From Egicoccus halophilus (lineage in GTDB: Bacteria > Actinomycetota > Nitriliruptoria > Nitriliruptorales > Nitriliruptoraceae), in NCBI RefSeq assembly GCF_004300825.1, contig NZ_CP036250.1:3545001-3609000 (forward strand): DNA of 64,000 nucleotides, written 5' to 3'. Under the pieces are notes generated by a model. It searched no databases. It had not been told where the DNA came from and saw only the letters and a program-made list of their open reading frames with translations. Position numbers and translations under genes: made by a program. Each line of letters begins with the position of its first letter. The first letter of the stretch is position 1. Below are positions 48,795-57,700 of this stretch, piece by piece.

Positions 48795-49178
48795 TCAGGT
48801 GAGCCGTTCGTCCTCCCGCGACTGCTCGCGGATCGGCGCGACGCCGGCCAACTCGACCGCCGGCGTCTGCTGCCGGGGTCGGGTGACCCGGCGGGTCTTG
48901 AGCTTGCGCACCTGCCGGGTGAGCTTCGCCTCCACCCGGTCGACTGCCGTCAGGGGATCGGGCGCCGCAGCCGCCGCCCGCAGGTACTTGCCCTTGGCGT
49001 GGAGCACCACCTCACAACGCACCCGGTCCTCGATACGGGGGTTGGTCTCCTCGCGGAAGACGACCTCCATGTCGATGAACCGGTCGAACAGGCGCCGGAC
49101 ACGCGACAGCTTCGTGATCGCGTGATCCCGCACGTGCTCCGGGACATCGAGGTTCTTGCCCTTGACGGTGATCCGCAC
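48795..49178 (-). CDS. hpf: Ribosome hibernation promoting factor, short form
   Basis: Binds the 30S decoding region and stores inactive ribosomes. A 127-residue protein with the HPF/YfiA N-terminal fold: MRITVKGKNLDVPEHVRDHA, and HAKGKYLRAAAAAPDPLTAVDRVEAKLTRQVRKLK. The long-form C-terminal dimerisation domain, usual in actinobacteria at this locus, is absent; the protein ends in a Glu/Arg tail. GAGGAGGAG directly before the GTG. Located between secA/regulator and comF as in mycobacteria (Rv3241c), where the homologue is longer. Confidence 0.88.
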   Translation of the reverse strand: MRITVKGKNLDVPEHVRDHAITKLSRVRRLFDRFIDMEVVFREETNPRIEDRVRCEVVLHAKGKYLRAAAAAPDPLTAVDRVEAKLTRQVRKLKTRRVTRPRQQTPAVELAGVAPIREQSREDERLT

Positions 49179-49216
49179 GGCTCCTCCTCGTTCGCACCCC
49201 GGTCGGGGTGACTGGG

Positions 49217-49236
49217 CCGCACCCGGCAGGGTGCGG
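49217..49236 (-). terminator. Short hairpin between comF and hpf
   Basis: An 8-bp perfect stem (CCGCACCC/GGGTGCGG) with GGCA loop, in the 229-bp gap downstream of comF. It might terminate comF or lie in the hpf leader. Confidence 0.35.
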
Positions 49237-49407
49237 ATGGGTCACCACCCGGGTACGACGAGCGACTGGGCCGTCCGGCCGCACCGCGCGCGGTGTCGAT
49301 CCACCGCGGCGTGGGGCCGCGGTGCCACGTCGGGGCCGTCGGCGTCTTCGGCGGGACTCGACGTTCCCGTCCGTGCCCGGCCGACGCTAGCAGTCGGTCC
49401 GCCGCGT

Positions 49408-50121
49408 TCACCGGGGTCCAAGGACCCGGCGCACACCGCCGTCCGGCCCGGGCGCACCGGGTGGCACCGTGGCGCCGACGTCGACCAGGGCGTGACTTCC
49501 CGCCCGGGCCAGGACCGCCAGGTGGATGCGTCCCGCGCCCGCATCGCGCAGCACGCCCGCCACGCGGGACGCCGTCGCCCCCGTGGTCAGCACGTCGTCG
49601 ACGAGCAGCAGGTCACTTCCGGGCAGGCGCAGGCGGGCGGTGAACCGGTCCGGACCGTGGCGCGGCGCCCGCGCGTGCAGGGTGTCGAGCAGCGGCACCT
49701 CGAGGCGGTCGGCGACCTCGGCGGCCAGCAACCGGGCGTGGTCGACGCCGCGCGCACGACGTCGCGCCGCGGCGGTGGCCACCCAGGTGACCGCGTCGAG
49801 CTCCGGTGGGCACGTCGCGACCCGTTCGGCCAGCAACCGTCCCAGCGGTCGCCAACCGCGCCGGGCGCCGGCCAGCTTCGCCGTGACCACGGCCGCCGCG
49901 ACCGGACCGCGGTAGTCGAACACCGCCGTCGTGGTGGCGATGGGCGCGCCGGTCGGCCAGCACGCATGACCGGCCGTCCTCGCCCCCGCACACCGCTCGC
50001 AGCCGGCGCCCAGCGGTCGGACCACCGCCGCACAACGGGCGCACCAGGGCAGCGCAGCGCGCGCCCGACAACCCAGACATCGACTGGGCACGAGCAGCTC
50101 GAGGACGTCGCGGGCGGACAC
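49408..50121 (-). CDS. ComF-family phosphoribosyltransferase-like protein
   Basis: A 237-residue protein with an N-terminal double zinc-ribbon (CLGC, CARC, CERC spacing, about 15-45) and a C-terminal phosphoribosyltransferase fold with the PRPP-loop LLLVDDVLTTGAT (about 170-182). ComF proteins aid DNA uptake or repair in competent bacteria; the reaction is not settled. The GTG start is preceded only by a weak site. Its place after hpf matches Rv3242c. Confidence 0.87.
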   Translation of the reverse strand: MSARDVLELLVPSRCLGCRARAALPWCARCAAVVRPLGAGCERCAGARTAGHACWPTGAPIATTTAVFDYRGPVAAAVVTAKLAGARRGWRPLGRLLAERVATCPPELDAVTWVATAAARRRARGVDHARLLAAEVADRLEVPLLDTLHARAPRHGPDRFTARLRLPGSDLLLVDDVLTTGATASRVAGVLRDAGAGRIHLAVLARAGSHALVDVGATVPPGAPGPDGGVRRVLGPR

Positions 50122-50214
50122 GACACCCAGCCGAGCAGGAGCGCGGCCGGCACGCCCGTCCGCGACCGTCCGGCCTGTGGACGGCGGACAGGCGCCCTCG
50201 CCGTGGCGCCGGCG

Positions 50215-50397
50215 TCAGCCCTCCGTGCGGCGGCCGCGGGTGGCCTCGTCGACGAGCATGACGGGGATGCCCTCCCGCTCCGGGTACTGCAGGCCGCAAC
50301 CGGTGCACACCACCACGTGCCGGCGTTCCTTGTACTCGACACCGGCCTGACAGGCCGGACACACGAGGATGTCGAGCAGGCGCTCGTCGAGGGCCAC
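50215..50397 (-). CDS. Trm112-like zinc-ribbon protein
   Basis: A 60-residue protein: LLDILVCPACQ at 7-17, then CTGCGLQYPEREGIPVML (31-48), giving two CX2C pairs for one zinc ion. Trm112/YcaR-type proteins activate methyltransferases or accompany sugar-nucleotide genes. It lies between the phosphomannomutase and comF genes. Confidence 0.9.
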   Translation of the reverse strand: MALDERLLDILVCPACQAGVEYKERRHVVVCTGCGLQYPEREGIPVMLVDEATRGRRTEG

Positions 50398-50444
50398 GAA
50401 TCTCTCCTGGAATGCGTGCCGGCGGGCGGCGGGACGGACGGGCC

Positions 50445-50471
50445 GACGACGGTGCCTCAGGCACCGTCGTC
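50445..50471 (-). terminator. Intrinsic terminator directly after the manB stop
   Basis: A 12-bp perfect stem (GACGACGGTGCC and complement) with TCA loop starts 1 nt after the phosphomannomutase stop codon. Confidence 0.75.
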
Positions 50472-50472
50472 G

Positions 50473-51831
50473 TCAGTGCACGAGCTCGGCGACCTCGTCG
50501 CGCAGGGCGGCCATGCCCTGCTCGTCGGCCGCCTCGACGTTGAGGCGCAGCAGCGGCTCGGTGTTGCTCGGCCGCAGGTTGAACCAACCGCGGTCGGTGA
50601 CCACCGTCAGACCGTCCTCGGTGTCGACGCTACCGCGGTCGGCGAACGCTGCCGCCACCCGTTCGAGCGCGCCCGCCTGGTCGGCCACGGCGTAGTTGCG
50701 CTCCCCCGAGGCGGCGTAGCGGTCGTAGGGAGCGACGACCTCGGACAGCGGGGCTCCGGCGTCGGCCACCGCCTCGAGCAGCACCAGCGCCGCGATCATG
50801 CCGGAGTCCGCCCGGAAGTTGTCCCGGAAGTAGTAGTGCCCCGAATGCTCGACGGCGAAGATGGCGTCGGTCTCCGCCATGCGTCGCTTGATGAACGAGT
50901 GCCCCACGCGCGTGCGCACCGCCCGGCCACCGGCCGCCTCGATGGTCTCGGGCACGGTGTCGGAGCAGATCAGGTTGTACAGCACCGTCGCGCCCGGATG
51001 CCGCGCGAGCAGCCGGTCGGCCACGACCGCGCCGATCAACGACGAGGACACCGGCCGCCCCCGCTCGTCGACGGCGAAGACCCGGTCGGCGTCGCCGTCG
51101 AAGGCGAGGCCGACCGCATGGTCCCCGGCGACCACCGCGGCCTGCAGATCCCGCAGGTTCTCGGGTTCGAGCGGATTGGCCGGATGGTTGGGAAAGCTGC
51201 CGTCGAGCGCGAAGAACAGGGGCGTGGTCTCGAACGGCAGTCCCTCGACGACGGCCGGCCACACGTGTCCGGCCATGCCGTTGCCGGCGTCGACGGCGAC
51301 CCGCACGGCCCCCAGGGCGTCGAGGTCGACGAACGAGCGCACGTGGGCGGCGAACCGGTCGGTGAGATCCTGCTCGGAGCGCTGCCCCGCACGCTCGGCG
51401 GGCGGCAGGTCGTCCACCGTCGGCGCGAGGTCGCGGATGTCGCCGAGCCCGGTGTCGATCGCCACCGGGACGGCCCCCGGCCGGCACAGCTTGAGCCCGT
51501 TGTAGCCGGCCGGGTTGTGGCTGGCCGTGAACATCGCTCCCGCCGCGTCGAGGATCCCGGAGGCGAAGTACAGCTGGTCGGTGGAGGCCAGGCCGATGTC
51601 GACCACGTCGACACCGCGTGCGGTCGCACCGTCGGTGAACGCGTGCGCGAGCGACGGCGAGGAGGGCCGCATGTCGTGCCCCACGACCAGACGCCCGCCG
51701 TCGGGCAGCAGCACGTGCGCCGTGGCCGCTCCCAGCGCCCGGGCCAGCGGCGCGTCGAGCTGCTCACCGACCAGACCACGGACGTCGTAGGCCTTGACGA
51801 TGGCGTGCAGTACGTCCGGGTCGACCGGCAC
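50473..51831 (-). CDS. manB: Phosphomannomutase/phosphoglucomutase
   Basis: Interconverts hexose 6- and 1-phosphates, giving mannose-1-phosphate for GDP-mannose and glycan synthesis. 452 residues with catalytic phosphoserine S104 in TASHNPAGYNG, metal loop DGDADR (245-250) and the sugar-binding VEHSGHYYFRDN segment; RPSNTEPLLRLN is the phosphate loop. The GTG at 51831 is chosen because AGGA lies 8 nt upstream and the family N-terminus (IVKAYDVRG) follows. A GTG at 51900 overlapping the DUF3499 stop would add 23 residues and cannot be excluded. Confidence 0.93.
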   Translation of the reverse strand: MPVDPDVLHAIVKAYDVRGLVGEQLDAPLARALGAATAHVLLPDGGRLVVGHDMRPSSPSLAHAFTDGATARGVDVVDIGLASTDQLYFASGILDAAGAMFTASHNPAGYNGLKLCRPGAVPVAIDTGLGDIRDLAPTVDDLPPAERAGQRSEQDLTDRFAAHVRSFVDLDALGAVRVAVDAGNGMAGHVWPAVVEGLPFETTPLFFALDGSFPNHPANPLEPENLRDLQAAVVAGDHAVGLAFDGDADRVFAVDERGRPVSSSLIGAVVADRLLARHPGATVLYNLICSDTVPETIEAAGGRAVRTRVGHSFIKRRMAETDAIFAVEHSGHYYFRDNFRADSGMIAALVLLEAVADAGAPLSEVVAPYDRYAASGERNYAVADQAGALERVAAAFADRGSVDTEDGLTVVTDRGWFNLRPSNTEPLLRLNVEAADEQGMAALRDEVAELVH

Positions 51832-51896
51832 GGGCGGGATCCTGTCGTCGGGGAGCCGCGAGCCTACTTCCCAGGCGCGTGGTCCCCGCCCGAACG

Positions 51897-52601
51897 TCAC
51901 CAGTCGGTGGCGGGGTCCCCGGACGGCGCCGTGCGCCGACGCGCGGCGAGCACCGGACGCGGCCGTGCGGCCGACTCGGCACCGCCGTCCGCATCCTCCC
52001 GTGGTGCCGGTGCCTGAGCCGGCAGGGCCGTCGATCCCGCACGCGTCGCCGGTGCCGGCGTCGGCAGGGCCGTCGATCCCGTGCGCGACGTCGTCGAATC
52101 CTCCTGCGACGTCGTCGAATCCTCCTGCGACGTCGTCGAATCCTCCTGCGACGTCGTCGACGCCCCGAGGACCGGGGAAGTGCTGCCCTCGGCGGCGTCG
52201 ACGTCGCCGGTGCGCCCGGACGACGACACGTCGGCGACGGGCAGGTCGGGAACGGCTCGCAGGGCGGCGGCCAGGACGGCGACGGTGTCGGGTCCACCGA
52301 GGGCGCCGGCACCTGCCCCCGACGACGACCCGTCCTCGTCCTCCCGCCGGTCACGCAGGTCCCAGCCGTGCGGCGGCTGGGTCCGTTCGGCGTGAGGAGC
52401 ACACAGGTCGTAGGACTGCGGGAGACGCGACGCGGCCAGGTCCGTGATCCAGGCCTCACGCTCGGCGTAGTTGAAGGTCAGCGTGGCGCTGGCCGGCGCG
52501 GGACAACTCGGCCGCGAGCATGCTCGTTCGGCCGCCAGGGCGAGGGGGCGGACGACGGCGCCTCGCTGGACGCCGGCACGGAGCTCTCCGGAGGAAGACA
52601 C
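51897..52601 (-). CDS. DUF3499 family protein with tandem repeats in its tail
   Basis: An actinobacteria-specific protein of unknown function. The conserved part (about 25-85 of the chosen form) has a zinc-ribbon look: CSRPSCPAPASATLTFNYAE, then LCAPHAERTQPPHGW. The C-terminal 150 residues are disordered and include three exact copies of a 7-residue unit DSTTSQE plus related Ala/Pro segments. The start is uncertain: a GTG at 52601 is used, while a GTG at 52643 is also open; neither has a good site. Neighbour of manB as in Mycobacterium (Rv3258c). Confidence 0.78.
   Translation of the reverse strand: MSSSGELRAGVQRGAVVRPLALAAERACSRPSCPAPASATLTFNYAEREAWITDLAASRLPQSYDLCAPHAERTQPPHGWDLRDRREDEDGSSSGAGAGALGGPDTVAVLAAALRAVPDLPVADVSSSGRTGDVDAAEGSTSPVLGASTTSQEDSTTSQEDSTTSQEDSTTSRTGSTALPTPAPATRAGSTALPAQAPAPREDADGGAESAARPRPVLAARRRTAPSGDPATDW
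52087..52159. repeat. 21-bp tandem repeat inside the DUF3499 gene
   Basis: Three identical 21-bp units start at 52087, 52108 and 52129, with a partial fourth from 52150. The unit keeps the reading frame and encodes a Ser/Thr/Gln/Glu/Asp heptapeptide. Confidence 0.95.
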
Positions 52602-52713
52602 GTCGCGTAGTGAATCACACGACTGGAATTCCCCGAAGCACACCGGTCGCCCGATCTGCCGGTGGCCCCGACCAGCCGACGTCGGCGCTCCCGGGCGCCG
52701 CTAGGATCGCCCG

Positions 52714-53136
52714 GTGTCCGACCGTCACGCCCGCTCCCGCCGCTCTCCCGCCGACCGCCGACGTCGTCCGGTCGAGGGCTTCCGCGTGGCCGGGGTCGAG
52801 CGCTTCGACCGCCTGCTCGACGACGCCATCGGGGCCCTGCCCGAGGCCCTGCGGTCGTACCTCGATGACGTGGAGCTGGCGGTCGCCGAGGTCCCCGTGG
52901 TCCGCGACGGAGACGCAGCGGTCAGCCTCAGTGACCTGCGCCGGCTGCATCCCGGGCGGGCACGTCGTCGCGGCAGCTCCGCCAGGGCCCGCCTGACGCT
53001 GTACCGACGTCCGCTCGAGGCCCGCGCCACGAGCCGGGACGACCTCGTCGACCTGGTCCAACTGGTGGTCGTGCAGGAGCTCGCCGACCACTTCGGCATC
53101 GACGACGACCGGCTCGACGAGCTCGGGTTCGGTTAA
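52714..53136 (+). CDS. Zincin-like metallopeptidase family protein lacking the first catalytic His
   Basis: A 140-residue protein matching the small actinobacterial metallopeptidase family found between DUF3499 and whiB2 (Rv3259-like). The C-terminal signature normally reads HExxHHFGxxxDRLxELG. Here the helix is Q121-E122-L-A-D-H126 followed by FGIDDDRLDELGFG, so the first zinc-binding His is Gln and the family's second His pair is reduced to one. The Arg-rich N-terminus is typical. It is probably catalytically weak or inactive. Stop codon shares the TTAA with the convergent DUF5719 gene. Confidence 0.85.
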   Translation: MSDRHARSRRSPADRRRRPVEGFRVAGVERFDRLLDDAIGALPEALRSYLDDVELAVAEVPVVRDGDAAVSLSDLRRLHPGRARRRGSSARARLTLYRRPLEARATSRDDLVDLVQLVVVQELADHFGIDDDRLDELGFG

Positions 53137-54710
53137 CCGGCAGCTCCGTCGGCGGCGGGCGGCGCGTCCAAGGACGGCGCGTCGGGGACCGACGGGTCGC
53201 CGTCGGCGCCCAGCCGTTGCACGATCCCGGGCTCCGCACGCACGGGCACGGGCACGTTGGACGGAGACCAGGCGGCCTCGGGAGTCGCCGCATGCGCCAC
53301 CAGGTGCAGGGCGTCGGCACGGCGGATGCCGACCCGACCGACCACGACCGGCGCCCCCTCGTCCACCGCCAGCTGCGCCGACCAGTCCCCCACCTCACCC
53401 AGCGCCTCGGACAGCGGTACCGACAGGTGCTGACCGGGCGCGACCTCCAGCTCGGCGAGCTCCGCGGGCCGCAGCACGGTCGAGCCGTTGAACAGGGTCA
53501 CGGTGAACCGGGACGTTTCGCTGCCGGTGTTGACCACGTCGAGCCGCTCGAGGCGACCGGTCGTGTCTCCGCCCGAGGCCACCCACGTATCGTCGGCCTC
53601 GGGGGCGCCGAGCTGGACCGCGAATCCGGTGCGGGCCGGATCCTCGTCCGAACGCTGCACCGCGCCCGCGACGTGGATCGGGGTGCCGTCGGACCGGGCC
53701 GTGAGGGCCCCGGCGGTCACCCCCTCCGGGAAGGTGCCGCGCAGGTCGACCCGCCGCAGCTGCCCCGGGGCCACGGTCACCTCGGGCAGCCCTTCGGGCG
53801 GGACGCCACCTTCGGCGGTGTGCAGCGTCAGCTCCACCGGAGCCGGTCGGTCCCCGAGATTGACGATCCAGAGCCAGGAGGCGTCGCCCTCCCGACCCGA
53901 CACCCACGGCACCGTCCACGTCTCGGCCGATGCCGGGCTCGCGCCCAGCAACGACGCGCCGTCGATGCCGCCGATCTCGCTGCTGGCGAGCTGGTAGCCC
54001 TCGACCACGGCGCGGCCGGAGAGCACGCGCACGACCGCGCTGAGGTCGGGCTGCTCGGGCATCGACTCGGTCACCGGCAACTCGAGGGTGCCGTCGGCGG
54101 GAACGGTGAGGTTCTGCAGTGCCAGGGGTTCCTGCGGGCCCTGCGGGGTCACGAAACCGACCGCCACGGTGGCGTCGGTCGGGAAGGGGTTCGCGATCCG
54201 CAGGCGGGCGTCGTTGCCGCCGTCGGTGCTCATCCCCGGGAGCACCCACCGGTCGGACCATGCCGACGCGCAGGGTCCGGCGACCGTGGCCGGCGGCAGG
54301 TCGTCGCCCTCGTCCAGCCGCCACTCCCGGGCCACCGCGACGGGCGCCTCACGCCAGCGGGCGAAGGTCGCCGTGTCCTGGTCACCCTCGAGCCCCGTGC
54401 GCACGTGCGCCCCGGGGAAGACCGGTGGCAGGGACACCGGATCGGCCTCGTCCGCGGCCAGCGCGTACAGCTCGACGACGCCGGGACCCGCGCCGAGTTC
54501 GCCCGGACGGGCGGCGGTCACGGCCAGCTCCGTGCCCGCGCGGGCGTCACCGACGGCGCAGGTCCAGGCCCCCGCAGTGGCCACCTCGGCGACCGACGGG
54601 ACGGCTGCCGGGGCGGGCTCCGGCGGTGGCAGGACCCGGTCGGCGAGGACGACGGCTGCGGCCGTGACGATCGAGAGCACCGCGGCGGTCCACGTACGTC
54701 GGCGATTCAC
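53133..54710 (-). CDS. DUF5719 secreted/membrane-anchored protein
   Basis: A 525-residue protein with an N-terminal signal anchor (about 7-24), a Pro/Ala linker and a long beta-rich extracellular part. Repeated segments such as LRIANPFPTDATVAVGFVTPQG and WLWIVNLGDRPAPVELTLHT look like immunoglobulin-like repeats, which fits DUF5719. Function unknown. The GTG start overlaps the stop of the large glycosyltransferase gene (GTGA), so the two are made together. This pairing is common in actinobacteria beside whiB2 and F420 genes. Confidence 0.82.
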   Translation of the reverse strand: MNRRRTWTAAVLSIVTAAAVVLADRVLPPPEPAPAAVPSVAEVATAGAWTCAVGDARAGTELAVTAARPGELGAGPGVVELYALAADEADPVSLPPVFPGAHVRTGLEGDQDTATFARWREAPVAVAREWRLDEGDDLPPATVAGPCASAWSDRWVLPGMSTDGGNDARLRIANPFPTDATVAVGFVTPQGPQEPLALQNLTVPADGTLELPVTESMPEQPDLSAVVRVLSGRAVVEGYQLASSEIGGIDGASLLGASPASAETWTVPWVSGREGDASWLWIVNLGDRPAPVELTLHTAEGGVPPEGLPEVTVAPGQLRRVDLRGTFPEGVTAGALTARSDGTPIHVAGAVQRSDEDPARTGFAVQLGAPEADDTWVASGGDTTGRLERLDVVNTGSETSRFTVTLFNGSTVLRPAELAELEVAPGQHLSVPLSEALGEVGDWSAQLAVDEGAPVVVGRVGIRRADALHLVAHAATPEAAWSPSNVPVPVRAEPGIVQRLGADGDPSVPDAPSLDAPPAADGAAG

Positions 54711-57700
54711 GCGACCACCTCCGGGGTCCGGCTCGGCGTGCTCGGCGGTGCGGTCGGTGGTGGGGTTCCCGGCTGCCGGCGTCGGGCGAAGCGCGGCGGG
54801 CGCAACGCCAACGAGATCACGAGCAGCAGCACGAGCAGCTGGCCGGCGACGGCCACGGCGCGCGGACCGTCACCGAGGTGGGTCAGCTCCACGATCCCGT
54901 CCCCGTCGAGCTGCTCGAACACGAGTGGACCGTCGCCGTCGGTCACCGGCGACAACCGGCCCGCGCCGAGCTGACGTGCCGACCAGTCGCCGTGGTCGGG
55001 CTCGGCGAGGACGACGAGATCACCGTCCTGACCGCTGCCACGCCAGCTGCCGTCGGGGCGGGCCTGCAGCGGCGTCACCGTGGCGGTCGCGGGCAGCTCC
55101 CCGGCGAGCAACGTCTCCGCGTCGACCCCACCGACGAGCGCCGCCCGCGGCAACCAGTCCGGCACCGCGAACAGGCGTCCCTCGCCGATGGGCCGCGGCT
55201 CCAGCCCGAGCTGGGCCTGCAGGACGGCGTCGAGGCGCTCGGTGACCGCTCCCGCCGGGACCAGCACGTAGCGGACGTTGAGCGGCCCGAGCGCGCGGGT
55301 GGCGGTCGGATCGGCGCCTCCGAGGGTCGCCTCGACGACCGGACCGACCAGCGTGCGGGCAACGGCCGCGTCGTCGACGCCGTACGCCGCCATGGTCGGA
55401 CCGGACGCCTCGACGACCTCCCAGCGCACGCCGTCGTCGCCGTCGGCCAGCACCAGGACGCGGAAGCTGCCCTCCTCCTCCGCCGCCGAGGCCACGAACG
55501 CCGGTAGCGCCGGCTCGTCGACCACGTACGCCCCCCACGGTCCGCGGGCGAGTTCGGCGGCGATCACGGCGAGTCCGACGGCGACGGCCAGGCCGGTCGT
55601 CAACGCTGCGAGCTGACGCCACCCGAACGCATGGCTGGTGAGCTGCGCCTCCGCGGTCGCGAAGGCCAGGGCGAGCAGTCCGGCGAAGGCGAGCGCGGTG
55701 AGCAGCAGGGGCACCCCCGGCCACGTCGTGGCGCCGTCGCGGGCCAGCTGCCAGGCGGTTCCCGCGCCGACGAGGGCGACGGTCCACAGCCCGGCGACCA
55801 GCCCCGGTCGTCGGGGCGTACCCAGCACCAGACCGAGCAGCCCGGCCAGGACGAACGCGCCACCGACGTAGGGGACGATGCCCGGGAGCTGCGGTGTGAG
55901 GCTGAGCCAGCGCCACAGCGGGTCGGTCGCCTCCAGCCCGCCACCGACACCCGACGGCCCTCCGCCGGCGAACACCGAACCGTCGACGAAGGCCTGCCAG
56001 CTCCACGGCAGCAGCAGCACCACGGGGGTCAGTGCGGCGGTGAGGGCGCGCAGCGCGAGTGCACGTCGCCACCCGGGCTCGGCGGCCCCTGGTCGCGCCC
56101 ATCCGATCGCGACCACGAGCGCACCCGCCAGCACCACGGCCGGCAGGACCAGCGGTACGAAGGCCGCGGCGATCGCCGACAGCAGGGCTGCGGCGGCCAC
56201 GGCCCGCCACGCGCGCGACGGCGACGAGGACCGGCGGGCCAGGACCGTGCCCGCCGCCACGATGCCGGGCAGCGCGGCCAGCACGACCAGCGCCCCGACG
56301 CGTCCCGTGGACAGCGCGGCCAGCGCCGGCGGCGACAACACGTACGCCGTGGCAGCGACGACCCGCGGCAGGCGCCGTCGGGAGAACCCCTGTGCGGCCC
56401 GCAGGGCGAACAGCCACGCCACCAGCGGCAGCCCGAGCAGCAGCAGGCGCGGGGCCGCGTAGGAGCTGCCGAACACGAGCAGGTGCAACAGCCCCAGCAG
56501 CGCCTGCGCGGGCGAGGGCGCCTCCGCGGTCCCGAACGCCCCGGCCGTGTGCCAGCCGGCGGCGTAGTCGGTCAGGAACGCCGCCGGCGTCACCGGCCAG
56601 GGAGCGAGCTCGCCGCCACGCAACTCCCCCGGGAGCAGCAGCGGCCACGCGCCGACGAGCACCACCAGGCTCAACACCGTGCCGACCGCCAGCACCGGTC
56701 GGCGCTTGACGGCCGCTGCCAACCGACGGGGGGCGGATCGCCGCGGGCCGTCGGCCGGCGGACGCGTACCGGCGAGGGATCCGCCGCTGTCGACGTCCCC
56801 GCCGGCGACCCATTCCCCGATCGCCTCGGCGTAGGCCCGCACGCGCGGGATGACGCGACCGAACAGCTCGCGCAGCTCGCCGTCGGCGCGACGTCTGGCG
56901 GACTGCACCTCCCGGCGCAGCCGCAGCGTCTCGCGCAGGTGCCAGACGTTCCACAGCCACGCCCGCACCGTCTGCCACGCGTCCGACACCCGCCGCGTGA
57001 GCAGGAAGCCGAAGACCTTGGCGATGCCGACCAGGAAGTACAGCGGTACGACCAGGGCCAGGCGGGCCGGTCCGTAGTTCTTCAGCAGCGTCGCCAGCGT
57101 GTTCCGCTCGGCGAAGTACCGCGGGCCGATGAACCGGGTCTGTCCCAGACGCAGGTAATTGGTCGCCGCCGCGACGTGGGCGCTGACGGCGTCGGGGACC
57201 ACCTCGACGTCGTGACCGGCCAGCCAGGCCCGCCAGCACAGGTCGAGGTCGTCACGGAAGAGGTGGTAGCGGCGATCGAATCGCCCGAGCGCGTCGAAGA
57301 CCTCGCGCCGGACCAGCATGCCGCTGGTCGACACGTACAGGGTGCGCCGCTCGTTGTCCCGCTGCCCCTGGTCCAGCTCACCCTCGTCGACCCCGGAGTC
57401 GGCCCGCCCGGTGAGGTCGACGGTCCACCCGACCGCCTGCAGCTCGTCCTCCCGACCCCAGATCCGCTGCTTGGGTCCGACGATCGCGAGCCGCGGGTCG
57501 GCCTCCATCGCCACGACCAACCGCTCGACGGCGTCGGGGGCCAGGGCGGTGTCGTCGTGGAGGAACAGCACGTACGGCGCCCCGCCGGTCCGCGTCGCGG
57601 CCGGCCGGGCGTCCAGCGCCATCGAGACCGCGGCCCCGAAACCGAGGTCGCGCTCGGCGACCAGGACCTGCTCGGGGCGCAGGGAATCGAGCAGGATCTC

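Noticed and set aside
52087-52159. Possible CRISPR-like array
   Set aside because: Units are 21 bp with no spacers and lie in frame inside the DUF3499 gene.
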